Source: an uncultured Flavobacteriales bacterium (GTDB taxonomy: Bacteria > Bacteroidota > Bacteroidia > Flavobacteriales_G > Salibacteraceae). Taken from it: 34,972 nucleotides of DNA. A program made the translations under genes and the position numbers. The stretch is taken from the NCBI GenBank assembly GCA_913057875.1, contig CAJXPI010000005.1, positions 1-34,972 on the forward strand. Direction: 5' to 3'. Positions 1 to 9,009 of the stretch are shown piece after piece. Under the pieces are notes generated by a model, which was not told the origin of the DNA, did not search any database, and saw nothing but the letters and a program-made list of their open reading frames with translations. Numbering within the stretch: position 1 is the stretch's first letter; each line of letters begins with the position of its first letter.

Positions 1-47
1 CTACACAGAGTAGATCGTCGGCAGCGTCAGATGTGTATAAGAGACAG
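1..47 (+). other. Illumina Nextera i5 adapter (artefact)
   Basis: This is not genomic DNA. Positions 1-6 (CTACAC) are the end of the P5 primer. Positions 7-14 (AGAGTAGA) match the Nextera i5 index S504/N504. Positions 15-28 are TCGTCGGCAGCGTC, and 29-47 are the Tn5 mosaic end ending in GAGACAG. Reading through the adapter creates a false start encoding MYKRQ, which is fused to the first real gene. Confidence 0.98.
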
Positions 48-293
48 GTTCATATTTCTTCGCATAAAAACCTAAGTGAATTAAGTCAAGAAATCACCGC
101 TACGTTTGGATTGGGAGGCACATTAGTCAGTGGACAAGATTTGTCAGTAAACGAAAAAAAGGACGTTATCTTTATTACCGTTGAACGTAATCGACTCACC
201 GCCTTAAAAGATTTGGTGCACCAGTTTGATGATAAAGCGCGCTTAGTGGTGATGGAAGCAGCAGAGCTACTAGGAGGGAATAAGGTTAGATGA
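48..293 (+). CDS. YitT-family membrane protein, C-terminal DUF2179 domain (5'-truncated)
   Basis: About 81 genuine residues remain after the adapter. They resemble the C-terminal DUF2179 domain of YitT-like integral membrane proteins: a beta strand with the pattern DVIFITVERNRLTALKDLV, followed by a stretch ending VVMEAAELLGG. Family members have five or six N-terminal membrane helices and then this soluble domain; the whole membrane part is missing because the contig starts here. Transport substrate and function are not established for the family. The stop codon overlaps the ATG of a possible downstream peptide gene (290-406) as ATGA, which suggests translational coupling. The true start lies outside the window. 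Confidence 0.75.
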   Translation, partial: VHISSHKNLSELSQEITATFGLGGTLVSGQDLSVNEKKDVIFITVERNRLTALKDLVHQFDDKARLVVMEAAELLGGNKVR

Positions 294-406
294 TGGAATT
301 GCTTGATGTATTAGTAAAAGCTATTGTAGTAATTGATTTTGTAATTGAATTAATTTTAGTAATACTACAAGATACTGCAACTTTGCCAAGTAAAAAACGT
401 AAATAG
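290..406 (+). CDS. possible 38-residue hydrophobic peptide
   Basis: A short frame begins with two ATG codons, the first overlapping the stop of the DUF2179 gene. It encodes about 38 residues: a hydrophobic stretch of roughly 20 residues rich in Val/Ile/Leu (residues 7-26), interrupted by two acidic positions, then a short polar part ending in a basic Lys-Lys-Arg-Lys tail. An AGGAGGG sequence lies about 12 nt upstream, but it is also coding for the preceding gene. The layout resembles a single-pass membrane microprotein coupled to the YitT-like gene. I do not recognise a family. Conservation in relatives would be needed to call it real. Confidence 0.35.
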   Translation: MMELLDVLVKAIVVIDFVIELILVILQDTATLPSKKRK

Positions 407-425
407 AAACATAAAACATACTATT

Positions 426-890
426 ATGAACAGCATAGGATTAAATAAAGCGCAATCGTTAGAGGTATCCAATCAATTAAACGACTTGTTAGCCAACTAC
501 CAAATTTTTTATATGAATGTGAGAGGTTTTCACTGGAATATTAAAGGAAACAAATTCTTTGAGTTGCATGTGAAATTTGAGGAGTTATATAATGATTTAC
601 AAATTAAAATTGATGAGATTGCAGAGAGGGTTTTAACATTAGGAGAAACACCGATGCATAGTTTTTCGGAGTATCTAGGGCAATCTGATATTACTCCGGT
701 AATAAATACTTCAGATAGCGAGGGAACCGTTTCTTCGGTATTAGATTCGTTTAAGAAAGTAATCGTTAAACAAAGAGCAATTTTAGATGCAAGTGAAGAA
801 GCAGATGATGAAGGAACAAACTCACTAATGAGTGATTACATCAGTGAGCAAGAAAAGTTGGTTTGGATGTACACAGCATACCAAGGCTAA
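426..890 (+). CDS. dps: Dps-family ferritin-like DNA-protection protein
   Basis: Dps proteins form dodecamers that oxidise Fe(II) with hydrogen peroxide and store iron, protecting DNA. The 154-residue length fits the family. The inter-subunit ferroxidase ligands are visible with exact family spacing: His36 (in GFHWN), His48 (in FFELH), Asp63 and Glu67 (in DEIAER). There is no long basic N-terminal tail of the E. coli type, so direct DNA binding is uncertain. The gene stands alone and is followed at once by a strong intrinsic terminator. No Shine-Dalgarno sequence is seen upstream of the ATG, which is usual in Bacteroidota. Confidence 0.95.
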   Translation: MNSIGLNKAQSLEVSNQLNDLLANYQIFYMNVRGFHWNIKGNKFFELHVKFEELYNDLQIKIDEIAERVLTLGETPMHSFSEYLGQSDITPVINTSDSEGTVSSVLDSFKKVIVKQRAILDASEEADDEGTNSLMSDYISEQEKLVWMYTAYQG

Positions 891-914
891 TCACAAAACT
901 GGTGAGAGAGAGAG

Positions 915-950
915 AAATCCCGTCAGCAATGACGGGATTTTTTTTATTTT
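915..950 (+). terminator. intrinsic terminator after dps
   Basis: An 11-bp perfect stem (915-925 with 930-940) is closed by the GNRA-type tetraloop GCAA and followed by a T-rich tract (941-950). It separates dps from the convergent DUF4377 gene, whose stop codon lies inside the T tract. Confidence 0.9.
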
Positions 951-1486
951 ATTCGGATGGTTATGGTATCATAGGTATCAATAAACTCAAATTGCCTTCG
1001 AACCACTTTGTTATTGGATACAATTTGATCAAACAGCTTCTTATTTTTTTCCCCATACTGGATATTTATTTCATTCATATATAAATACGTGGAATCATTA
1101 ATGTATTTGAAATTACTTACCTGATCAGGTCCGTGACCTAAATACAAATCTCTTGAAAGCAACAAAGGAAAAGTGTACTCTTCAGACACAGCTATTTTAG
1201 ATATGATTTCCAGTAGCTTGTATTCAATACTTGAGCCGTCTTCAGGAGGATTAGCCAATGTTATTTCTTTTAATTTTACTCGATACTCATACCCCCATTC
1301 GTAATCAAAACCTTCCAAGTACTCCACATAACAATCAGGCGAGGAGAGTGTAATGACCTGATAGAACGCCCCGTTTGTCACTTTTTTGTAAGGAAGTATA
1401 GTGGCTTCAATTTCACGCGATACATCTTGTGCTTGTATAAAACTCAGGAGGCTAGTAAACAGTAATGATAGTACGAGTTTTCTCAT
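944..1486 (-). CDS. secreted DUF4377-domain protein
   Basis: 180 residues. An N-terminal signal peptide (about residues 1-19, hydrophobic core then Ala-Gln-Asp) points to export to the periplasm. The section from about residue 55 to 95, with GFDYEWGYEYRVKLKE, then LANPPEDGSSIEYKLLEI, matches the DUF4377 pattern seen in small Bacteroidota exported proteins. The remaining C-terminal half is polar, with no catalytic motif I can identify. The gene converges on dps and diverges from the VWA gene. Function is unknown. Confidence 0.7.
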   Translation of the reverse strand: MRKLVLSLLFTSLLSFIQAQDVSREIEATILPYKKVTNGAFYQVITLSSPDCYVEYLEGFDYEWGYEYRVKLKEITLANPPEDGSSIEYKLLEIISKIAVSEEYTFPLLLSRDLYLGHGPDQVSNFKYINDSTYLYMNEINIQYGEKNKKLFDQIVSNNKVVRRQFEFIDTYDTITIRIK

Positions 1487-1551
1487 GATTTTCTAATTTA
1501 ATTCGTTGTGCTTCTTTTAATGGAACTATAAATTCTGACAATCAAAATCCA

Positions 1552-1582
1552 TTGAAAAAACCGTTCCGCTATTGTTACTTTG
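1552..1582 (+). promoter_or_regulatory. putative Bacteroidota sigma-70 promoter for the VWA-AAA pair
   Basis: TTG at 1552-1554 is followed after 20 nt by TTACTTTG (1575-1582), one mismatch from the Bacteroidota -7 consensus TAnnTTTG at standard spacing. Transcription would start near 1588. That argues that the in-frame TTG at 1552 is not the start codon and that translation begins at the ATG at 1609. Confidence 0.45.
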
Positions 1583-1608
1583 AGCAAATAAACGAATCAA
1601 ATTTAAGC

Positions 1609-2730
1609 ATGTCGCAACATAATCAACGTAAAGGATTTTCATTTTCTAGCTATCAAGCTCCAGAAACCACTCCCTTTGAGCGGTTGTTTGAAATTTTCAA
1701 AGAGTTGATTACCCATACTTCTGGCGACTTTGATGAAGCGATGGATTGGCTTCGGGAATTGGATAAAGAGTATTCCTTAACCGATGAAAATTACACTATT
1801 GAGGATTTTATTGCCGAGTTGAAAGAAAAGGGGTTTATTAAAGATGAAATTAAACCCGATGGTACCAAAGGTTCTGGAATTACGGGAAAAACAGAACGTG
1901 CTATTAGAAAAGGTGCTATGGATCAAATTTTTGGTAAAATCAAAAAGAACGGTTCCGGTAACCACAATACCAAAATTGTGGGCCAAGGAGATGAGCATAC
2001 GGGTGATTTAAGAAATTACCAATTTGGCGATGCATTAGAAAACATCTCGATGACCGAAAGTCTGAAAAATGCGCAAATCAATCACGGGTTTGATTCCTTT
2101 CAATTAACCGAGAACGACTTGGTGGTGGAGGATACCCATCACAAATCGCAAATGAGTACCGTGCTTATGATTGACATCAGTCATAGTATGATTTTATATG
2201 GAGAAGATCGAATCACTCCTGCTAAAAAAGTAGCTATGGCTTTGGCAGAGCTGATTACCACACGTTATCCCAAAGACACCATTGATGTGTTGGTTTTTGG
2301 GAACGATGCTTGGCCTATTTCCATTAAAGAGCTACCGTACTTAAATGTAGGACCTTACCATACCAATACGGTGGCGGGATTGCAGTTAGCGATGGATTTG
2401 CTCCGAAGAAAACGGAATACCAATAAGCAAATATTCATGATTACCGATGGAAAACCGAGTTGTGTAAAAATGCCAGATGGTACCTACTATAAAAATAGTA
2501 ACGGTCTAGATAAATTTATTGTAGAGAAATGCTACAATATGGCGTCTCAGGCTCGAAAACTACATATTCCCATTACCACATTCATGATTGCTAGAGATCC
2601 GTATTTACAGGCCTTTGTAGATGAGTTTACCGCTTCTAATAGGGGTAAGGCTTTCTTTACTGGATTAGAAGGATTGGGAGAAATGATATTTCAGGATTAC
2701 GAAACGAACAGAAAGAAAAGAATTAAATAA
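1609..2730 (+). CDS. VWA-domain protein partnered with an AAA ATPase
   Basis: From the ATG at 1609 the protein has 373 residues. The C-terminal half is a von Willebrand A domain with a complete MIDAS site: the DxSxS motif (DISHS), a Thr in YHTNT, and Asp in ITDGKP. The N-terminal part is charged and glycine-rich, with no signal peptide, so the protein is cytoplasmic. The stop codon directly abuts the ATG of a MoxR/ChlI-type ATPase. VWA + MoxR pairs are widespread and are thought to act as chaperone-like machines for metal insertion or complex assembly; the client here is unknown. The frame stays open upstream to a TTG at 1552, but a promoter-like element covers that TTG. Confidence 0.85.
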   Translation: MSQHNQRKGFSFSSYQAPETTPFERLFEIFKELITHTSGDFDEAMDWLRELDKEYSLTDENYTIEDFIAELKEKGFIKDEIKPDGTKGSGITGKTERAIRKGAMDQIFGKIKKNGSGNHNTKIVGQGDEHTGDLRNYQFGDALENISMTESLKNAQINHGFDSFQLTENDLVVEDTHHKSQMSTVLMIDISHSMILYGEDRITPAKKVAMALAELITTRYPKDTIDVLVFGNDAWPISIKELPYLNVGPYHTNTVAGLQLAMDLLRRKRNTNKQIFMITDGKPSCVKMPDGTYYKNSNGLDKFIVEKCYNMASQARKLHIPITTFMIARDPYLQAFVDEFTASNRGKAFFTGLEGLGEMIFQDYETNRKKRIK

Positions 2731-4200
2731 ATGAGCGAATTATTGACTATTACCACTTTAGGTGCGTTAAAAAAATCAGGTTACCAAAGCAAAACCATTA
2801 AGCAAGAGCTTAGAGATAATTTAATCGCCAATATTCAAAATGACACGCCTTCGTTTGAAGGAATTCACGGATATGAAAACAGCGTTATTCCAGAATTGGA
2901 GCGTGCTATTTTATCACAACACAACATCAATCTTTTAGGATTGAGAGGCCAGGCTAAAACACGTTTAGCGCGCTTAATGCTGAATTTGTTGGATGAATAC
3001 ATTCCAGTAATTGAAGGTTCAGAGATTAATGACGATCCGTTAAATCCAATCAGTCTTTTTGGTAGAGAAACAATTGAGGAAAAAGGAGATAAAACACCTA
3101 TTTCTTGGTTGCATCGTTCCGAACGGTTTTATGAAAAACTAGCTACGCCAGATGTGACCATCTCTGATTTGATAGGGGATATAGATCCTATTAAGGCGGC
3201 TAACATGAAGTTGAGTTACGCCAATGAACGTGTGATTCACTTTGGTATGATTCCACGCGCTAACCGCTGCATTTTTGTTATAAATGAGTTGCCCGATCTG
3301 CAAGCGCGTATTCAGGTAGCGTTGTTTAACATACTGGAAGAAGGTGATATCCAGATTAGAGGATTTAAATTTCGAATGCCGGTAGATTTACAGTTTGTAT
3401 TTACTGCCAATCCCGAAGATTATACCAATAGAGGAAGTATTGTAACTCCGTTAAAAGATAGAATTGGATCTCAAATTCTAACACATTACCCCGAAACCGT
3501 TGAAATAGCGCAAACCATTACCCAGCAAGAAGCGGGATTGCAAGGAAATCGGGTAGTGGATGTACATGTGCCTGAATTGGCTAAAGAATTGGTGGAGCAA
3601 ATTGGTTTTGCCGCCCGTTCTAGCGAGTATATTGATTTAAAAAGTGGCATTAGTGCGAGAATGAGTATTACCGCTTTCGAAAACCTGATGAGCACCGCAG
3701 AACGCAGAGCTTTGGCCAATGGAGAAAAAGCCACGGTAGTTCGCTTTGGTGATTTAATGGGGATGATTCCTAGTATTACTGGAAAGGTAGAGTTGGTGTA
3801 CGAAGGAGAGCAAGAAGGATCTGTGATGGTAGCCGAGACTTTAATAGGAATGGCTGCTAAAACCATGTTCTTAGAACGTTTTCCAAAAATTCAGAAGTTG
3901 ACCAAGGAAAACGAGAAAACACCTTACGATGACATTGTAAATTGGTTTATGAACGAATCCAATTTCGAATTGTTAGATGAATACACCCAAGAGGAGTATG
4001 AAACCCAAATGGACCGAATTTCTCCTTTAGAGCGCTTAGTCATTGCCTATTGTCCGGATTTAGCAGATCAGGACAGAAACTTTATGAAAGAGTTGATTTT
4101 ATGGTCGTTGGTAGAGTTTAAGCAATTGTCAAAAAAGCGTTTTTCTGAAGGATTTACATTCAATGATTTGGTAAATGGTTATTGGTCTGATGTCAATTAA
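2731..4200 (+). CDS. MoxR/magnesium-chelatase-I-like AAA+ ATPase
   Basis: 489 residues. Walker A is GLRGQAKTRLAR (about residues 70-81). The Walker B region reads CIFVINELPDL, with Asn where most AAA+ proteins have Asp; as I recall, this INELPDL form is usual in this ChlI-like branch. A sensor 1 Asn lies in VFTANPEDY, and an arginine-rich segment PLKDRIGSQ follows. The C-terminal 200 residues are helical and lack a VWA domain, which the upstream gene supplies. Gene order and zero spacing indicate a two-gene operon acting as a VWA-ATPase complex. It is not a chlorophyll-pathway enzyme: no other chelatase subunits are present. Confidence 0.88.
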   Translation: MSELLTITTLGALKKSGYQSKTIKQELRDNLIANIQNDTPSFEGIHGYENSVIPELERAILSQHNINLLGLRGQAKTRLARLMLNLLDEYIPVIEGSEINDDPLNPISLFGRETIEEKGDKTPISWLHRSERFYEKLATPDVTISDLIGDIDPIKAANMKLSYANERVIHFGMIPRANRCIFVINELPDLQARIQVALFNILEEGDIQIRGFKFRMPVDLQFVFTANPEDYTNRGSIVTPLKDRIGSQILTHYPETVEIAQTITQQEAGLQGNRVVDVHVPELAKELVEQIGFAARSSEYIDLKSGISARMSITAFENLMSTAERRALANGEKATVVRFGDLMGMIPSITGKVELVYEGEQEGSVMVAETLIGMAAKTMFLERFPKIQKLTKENEKTPYDDIVNWFMNESNFELLDEYTQEEYETQMDRISPLERLVIAYCPDLADQDRNFMKELILWSLVEFKQLSKKRFSEGFTFNDLVNGYWSDVN

Positions 4201-4264
4201 TATTTGTCGGCAAACTGACCTATACCACAACAAGTAGGATAGGAGACTCGTAATGTATACTGGC

Positions 4265-4302
4265 TTACAAACCGGCATTGAGTTGACGATGTAAGTTTGT
4301 AA
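4265..4302 (+). other. 8-bp inverted repeat directly before the thioredoxin-like gene
   Basis: TTACAAAC (4265-4272) and GTTTGTAA (4295-4302) form a perfect inverted repeat with a 22-nt spacer that ends 1 nt before the ATG at 4304. The right arm overlaps a TAAGTTTG box (4292-4299) that fits TAnnTTTG, but no well-spaced TTG is present. It could be an operator or an RNA hairpin masking the start. Function is unproven. Confidence 0.3.
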
Positions 4303-4303
4303 A

Positions 4304-4960
4304 ATGAAAGCACAAAAATTGGAAAAGCTACAAGATATTCAACAAGCATCACGCTATTTTTCGTATTCAGAATATAAAGAAATGGTGGTGGACTTGTTTG
4401 CAGATAATAAGGTTACTGGACCCCATCAAATTCCAGCGTTTATGGATAGTACAAAGATGAGTATCCAAAGAATGAAGAAATGGGATAAAATTTATAAGCT
4501 TTCTGACGAATTAAAAGAGAAATTAGATAAAGTAAAAGGTCAATGGACCTGGTATGTAATTACAGAAGGTTGGTGTGGTGATGCCGCTCAAATTCTGCCC
4601 GTAATTGCTAAGGCAGCAGCGTATTCAGAAAATATTGAGTTAAAAATGCTTTTGCGCGATGAAAATGAGGATATCATGGAAAAGTACTTGACCAATGGAG
4701 GGAAAGCTATTCCAGTACTAGTAATGGTGAACAACACTACGGGCGAAGAAATGCCGCATTGGGGACCCCGTCCAGTATCCATCATTGAGAAATTAGGCGA
4801 AACAAAAAAAGAAAGTCCTGACATCACGAAATCAGAACTTTCTAAACAATTGCATCTGTGGTATGCAAAGGATAAGGGAATGTCAACTCAGCATGACATC
4901 CTCGAATTGGTTAAACAGTATATGATTCCACAAAAATCATTGCTGCATAAAGTGAGTTAG
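4304..4960 (+). CDS. thioredoxin-fold protein with a single active-site Cys
   Basis: 218 residues, no signal peptide. The central part has the thioredoxin fold: a strand TWYVITEG, then WCGDAAQ (around residues 91-97), and a cis-Pro motif KAIPVLVM about 45 residues later. The usual CxxC is reduced to Cys-Gly-Asp-Ala, so the resolving cysteine is missing. Disulfide exchange by the normal two-cysteine route is therefore unlikely; a monothiol or binding role is possible. Many Bacteroidota encode this thioredoxin-family subgroup with the same motif. It is monocistronic between the AAA gene and a convergent VWA gene. Confidence 0.8.
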   Translation: MKAQKLEKLQDIQQASRYFSYSEYKEMVVDLFADNKVTGPHQIPAFMDSTKMSIQRMKKWDKIYKLSDELKEKLDKVKGQWTWYVITEGWCGDAAQILPVIAKAAAYSENIELKMLLRDENEDIMEKYLTNGGKAIPVLVMVNNTTGEEMPHWGPRPVSIIEKLGETKKESPDITKSELSKQLHLWYAKDKGMSTQHDILELVKQYMIPQKSLLHKVS

Positions 4961-5005
4961 TTTTTGGTTAATCTAGGGAGTAAGTAAATGGCTGAACCCA
5001 GCGTT

Positions 5006-7087
5006 TTAATAGGAAGAAGCCAACTCCACTAGATTTACAAATTCTTTTCGTGTGCCATCCCTGTCTTTACCTGTGTTGGCTTTGGCTAATTTCATTACTT
5101 GTTTGTATCCGTATTCTTCGCGGTCAATACTGCCTCGCAATAACATCCCGAAAGAAGCTACAGAACTAGAAAACTGGCAATTGGTACTCGCATATTCAAA
5201 GGGTATCGATTTGTTTTGCAGTACATGAGTAATCAACACCGATTTATCTCCCGTAGGTGGTTTGTAGCGGAATTTCACCGTTAATACTTCATCTGTATTT
5301 CCTAAAAGCACCTCTTTTTCCTTTTGATATTTTAATGGATCAATGTTATCTACTAATTCGTCTGAACTAGCAGGAATGATTTCATACATCATGGTAACAC
5401 TGTGTCCAGAACCAATTTCACCCGCATCTTTTTTGTCATCGTTAAAGTCTTCGTTGGCTAGTTTTCTATTTACATACCCAATTAATTTGTAGCCTTTTAC
5501 AATGTTTGGATTAAATTCTACTTGAATCTTAACATCCTTAGCAATGGTGATTAAATTAGAGCCCATTTCCGATACAAAAACTTTACGCGCTTCTAAGGCA
5601 TTATCAATGTAATTGTAATTTCCATTGCCCTTATTCGCTAACTGTTCCATGTTGGCATCGTTAATGTTTCCCGAACCAAATCCTAGAGTGGTTAGAAAAA
5701 TGTCTTTATCACGCTTCGTAGCAATAAATTGTTTCAATCCTTCCGTACTGGAAATCCCTACATTAAAATCTCCGTCAGAAGCGAGTATTATGCGGTTATT
5801 TCCATCTTTAATAAAATTCCTTTCGGCAATATTGTAAGCTAACTCAATGCCTTGACCACCGGCAGTAGAGCCTCCAGCTTGCAATCTATTTAAGGCATCT
5901 TTGATTTTTTCTTGGTCTTTGCCTGAAGTAGAAGGAAGAACGACTCCCGCAGCGCCAGCGTACACCACAATGGCTACTTGATCTTCGGGTCGCATTTGAT
6001 CAATTAATAGATTTAAGCCAATTTTTACCAATCCCAATTTGTTTTGAGCAGCCATTGATCCGGAAACATCCAGTAAGAAAACTAGGTTGTTAGGTGGAGC
6101 AGTTTCCATTTCAATTTCTTTTCCTTGAATTCCAATATGGACCAGTTTATGACTCGCGTTCCACGGACAGTCCGTGTATTCTGTTTGAATAGAGAAGGGG
6201 TGCTCGCTATCCGGTTGAGGATAATCATACTTGAAATAGTTGACCATTTCTTCAATACGCACGGCATCTTGAGGAGGTAAATAACCCTGAGTTAAAAACC
6301 TACGAACGTTGGTGTACGAAGCTTTATCAACATCTACACTAAAAGTAGATAAAGGCTCATTTGCCACTTTAAGAAATGTGTTATCTTGAATCATAGCATA
6401 GTTTTCACCATAAGTAACCGCTTGAGTTTGTGGTTTTACCTGATATTGTTTTTTGGATTTATTTTTTCTCTTTTTTGTATATCCATTATGCGCTGATTTA
6501 GGCAGGTTACTAGAGCCAATCACTTTCATGCCATCGATATAATAGTAATTGGCATCACTTCTCGCACCCCGAATATTTAAGTTACTAGAACCATCATCCG
6601 AAGAGTAAACTCCAGCAGTGTTTTTACCTGCATCCGCAGCTGAACGAACAGCCATATTTCCAAAATCTTCCATACCCACAGTGGCCTTAACTGCCGTATT
6701 TCCTTTGTCAATTAGTTTATTTTTATAGGTTGTAATAACTAACTCTTGCAGCATCACTGGGTTGTGTTTTAAACGTATATCCACAAATTGAGAGGACTTT
6801 AGACCTACCCAAATATGAGTGACTTTGTGAGGTTGAAATCCTAAAGAAGTCACTAGTATATCGTAATAACCAGATTCCAAATTTGTGAATTGAAAAATTC
6901 CATCTATATCTGAAACAACGGTTTGTAAGGTATCCTTATCCTGAAGTAACATCAGCTGAGCAAAGGGTATTGTGGAAACAGAATCTTGTTGGATAACAAC
7001 TCCTTTAAGCTCGCTACTAGCTTGGGATAGGTTAGAAATTAATATAGCGATAAGTAGGAGGAAGGCGTGTGATTGAAATCGTCTCAT
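5006..7087 (-). CDS. exported VWA/YfbK-like protein with CarboxypepD_reg and TonB-plug-like N-terminus
   Basis: 693 residues. A signal peptide (about 1-23) is followed by a CarboxypepD_reg-like beta-sandwich (about 27-108). Next comes a TonB-plug-like segment (about 112-192) with LNIRGARSDANYYYIDGM, then a basic linker (about 198-215). The YfbK-type VWA N-terminal region begins near 245 (STFSVDVDKASYTNVRRFL). The VWA domain follows, with MIDAS DVSGS at 340-344, Thr408 and Asp438. A DUF3520-like tail completes it. The front end is borrowed from SusC/TonB-dependent receptors, but there is no beta barrel. The protein is probably periplasmic or surface-exposed. It is monocistronic, and no partner gene is evident. 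Confidence 0.85.
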   Translation of the reverse strand: MRRFQSHAFLLLIAILISNLSQASSELKGVVIQQDSVSTIPFAQLMLLQDKDTLQTVVSDIDGIFQFTNLESGYYDILVTSLGFQPHKVTHIWVGLKSSQFVDIRLKHNPVMLQELVITTYKNKLIDKGNTAVKATVGMEDFGNMAVRSAADAGKNTAGVYSSDDGSSNLNIRGARSDANYYYIDGMKVIGSSNLPKSAHNGYTKKRKNKSKKQYQVKPQTQAVTYGENYAMIQDNTFLKVANEPLSTFSVDVDKASYTNVRRFLTQGYLPPQDAVRIEEMVNYFKYDYPQPDSEHPFSIQTEYTDCPWNASHKLVHIGIQGKEIEMETAPPNNLVFLLDVSGSMAAQNKLGLVKIGLNLLIDQMRPEDQVAIVVYAGAAGVVLPSTSGKDQEKIKDALNRLQAGGSTAGGQGIELAYNIAERNFIKDGNNRIILASDGDFNVGISSTEGLKQFIATKRDKDIFLTTLGFGSGNINDANMEQLANKGNGNYNYIDNALEARKVFVSEMGSNLITIAKDVKIQVEFNPNIVKGYKLIGYVNRKLANEDFNDDKKDAGEIGSGHSVTMMYEIIPASSDELVDNIDPLKYQKEKEVLLGNTDEVLTVKFRYKPPTGDKSVLITHVLQNKSIPFEYASTNCQFSSSVASFGMLLRGSIDREEYGYKQVMKLAKANTGKDRDGTRKEFVNLVELASSY

Positions 7088-7259
7088 ATAGCAGTTATAA
7101 AAAAATGAATATTAAATGGGTAATCACTTTTAATCACGAGACAAACTATAAAATGGTTAGGTTTATATTTTGCAGAAGTATGTTTGGGTGGTGTCAGAAA
7201 TTTGTCATCACATCAATAAATTCAACGGTTTAGGTAAGTGAAAAATATTTTCAAAAAAC

Positions 7260-8954
7260 CTAAAAATTAGGCGCAATTTCTATTGTTTGTCTTTTTTGAG
7301 TTAAAGGATGGTCAAAAGCTAAAAACTCGGCATGTAAATGCAGGCGATTACTCTTTTTTCCGTACAGACTATCTCCAATGATTGGAGTGTCTAATCCTAG
7401 ATGGTGCGCGGCATGCATGCGTAATTGATGCGTTCTGCCTGTTACGGGGTGAAAGTGAATTCGAGTGGTAGAAGATGTTCTTGAAATTACCTCAAAATGG
7501 GTGCGCGCACTTTTACCGTGCTCAAAACAAACCAACTGGTGCGGTCTATTTTCTAAATCTACCCGTAAAGGAAGATCTATGGTTCCAGATTCTGGTTCAA
7601 TTACCCCGTCTAAAACAGCGATGTAGCGCTTTTCAATAGTGCGACTTATGAATTGCTTTTGCAGTGCATCATGAATTTCTAAATTCTTCGCAATTAGCAT
7701 AATACCAGAGGTGGGCATATCTAATCGATGAACAATTAATGGGCCAGAAGCTTCAGGGTATTTTGCTTTCATTCGGGTGGCTACTGAATCAGTCACCGCT
7801 TTTCCAGGTACTGATAACAATCCGGCTGGTTTATTGATCACCACCAAATACTCATCTTCAAACAATGTTTGAATGGTTAAATGGGCAGATTTTTCAATAG
7901 TCATAGGGTTTTCATCCACATTCAAGCCTTGCAACATATGACTTAAAATTGGCTGGCATTTTCCCGTGCAAGCAGGGTAGTAATTTTGATGAATTTTTAT
8001 CTCAGACTTAGGTGATTGCCCCCACCAAAACTCCGCCATGCAAATAGGCGTGTATCCCATTTTATACGCGTATTGAAGCAGTTTAGGAGCTGCGCAATCG
8101 CCTGCACCCGCAGGTGGTTGATGTACACCAAGGGCATTGAAAATTTCTAATAGGTTTTGTCTTTCTCCCTGTGCATTTAAAAATTCATAGTGCGCAAAAA
8201 TTTGCTGTTGCAAACCAATAGAACCTGATTTTCTAGCTTCCTTCAAGCTATGGTGCTCTTGGTAGAAATGAGCAGTTTGTTTTTCGGCTTTTTCAATTTT
8301 ATCTTCCCAGTTCTCCGTTAGGTGTTTGATGTAAAATTTCTTTTGAACGCTTTCTTGATTTAGCTGATCTACCAATTCCGCATATTCCCTTTCAGAGAGT
8401 TGATCTTTCAGTTCTTTTTTTTGTTTTTTACGTTCTTTTTTAGCGAGTTGAGCCACTTCATTTACTTTCTCCAAGTCCTTTGCGGCTCTAGCTTTTAGCT
8501 TTTCTAAATTCTCTTGGGTAATGTAGAATAGGGGATGTTTTTCAAAAGCTTCAATTTTTGCGGTAATGGCATTAATTTCTTCCATGCCCACCTCAAAAAA
8601 GTTTCTCCCAGGTAGTAAATCATATACGTGAGGCACAAATCTCTTGGGTTTCGGGGTGTTGGCTAATTTACCTGAGAATCCCTTTAAAAAACCAAGGTTT
8701 CCAGATGAATCTTGAACCACTAAAACACCAAACATTTTCCCTGAGTTTACGTTCTCAGATGGAGTTACCCCAAAATCATGTTTCCAGTCCGTTGTTTGCG
8801 CTAATTCTTCCTGTAACTGATTACTTGCTAATACGCTTAACTCATGCGGTTCATAATAGAATGGGAAAGTGAATTTTTCGGGCAATTCAATTCCAGTAAC
8901 ATCTTTGTGAAACGCTTGAAAACATGGATCTGTATGCATGAAATTATTAGCCAT
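7260..8954 (-). CDS. RluA-family RNA pseudouridine synthase with long N-terminal extension
   Basis: 564 residues. The C-terminal 210 residues are an RluA-type catalytic domain with the signature HRLDMPTSG; the catalytic Asp is Asp412. It isomerises uridine to pseudouridine in rRNA and/or tRNA. The N-terminal 350 residues include a charged coiled coil (about 140-235) and a Cys-containing block (YYPACTGKCQPILSHMLQGL, about 325-344) just before the catalytic domain. This long form occurs in RluA relatives of gamma-proteobacteria and Bacteroidota; the role of the extension is not known to me. Target positions cannot be assigned from sequence. Confidence 0.9.
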   Translation of the reverse strand: MANNFMHTDPCFQAFHKDVTGIELPEKFTFPFYYEPHELSVLASNQLQEELAQTTDWKHDFGVTPSENVNSGKMFGVLVVQDSSGNLGFLKGFSGKLANTPKPKRFVPHVYDLLPGRNFFEVGMEEINAITAKIEAFEKHPLFYITQENLEKLKARAAKDLEKVNEVAQLAKKERKKQKKELKDQLSEREYAELVDQLNQESVQKKFYIKHLTENWEDKIEKAEKQTAHFYQEHHSLKEARKSGSIGLQQQIFAHYEFLNAQGERQNLLEIFNALGVHQPPAGAGDCAAPKLLQYAYKMGYTPICMAEFWWGQSPKSEIKIHQNYYPACTGKCQPILSHMLQGLNVDENPMTIEKSAHLTIQTLFEDEYLVVINKPAGLLSVPGKAVTDSVATRMKAKYPEASGPLIVHRLDMPTSGIMLIAKNLEIHDALQKQFISRTIEKRYIAVLDGVIEPESGTIDLPLRVDLENRPHQLVCFEHGKSARTHFEVISRTSSTTRIHFHPVTGRTHQLRMHAAHHLGLDTPIIGDSLYGKKSNRLHLHAEFLAFDHPLTQKRQTIEIAPNF

Positions 8955-9009
8955 TAACCGGTTTGGGATAGGGCGGCAAAAGTAGGCAAGATAAGCGGAG
9001 GAAAAGGAC

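Noticed and set aside
1609-2730. VWA protein as a Ro60/TROVE protein binding the Y-RNA-like modules
   Set aside because: It has a VWA domain but no TROVE HEAT-repeat ring region, and it forms an operon with a MoxR ATPase 12 kb away.
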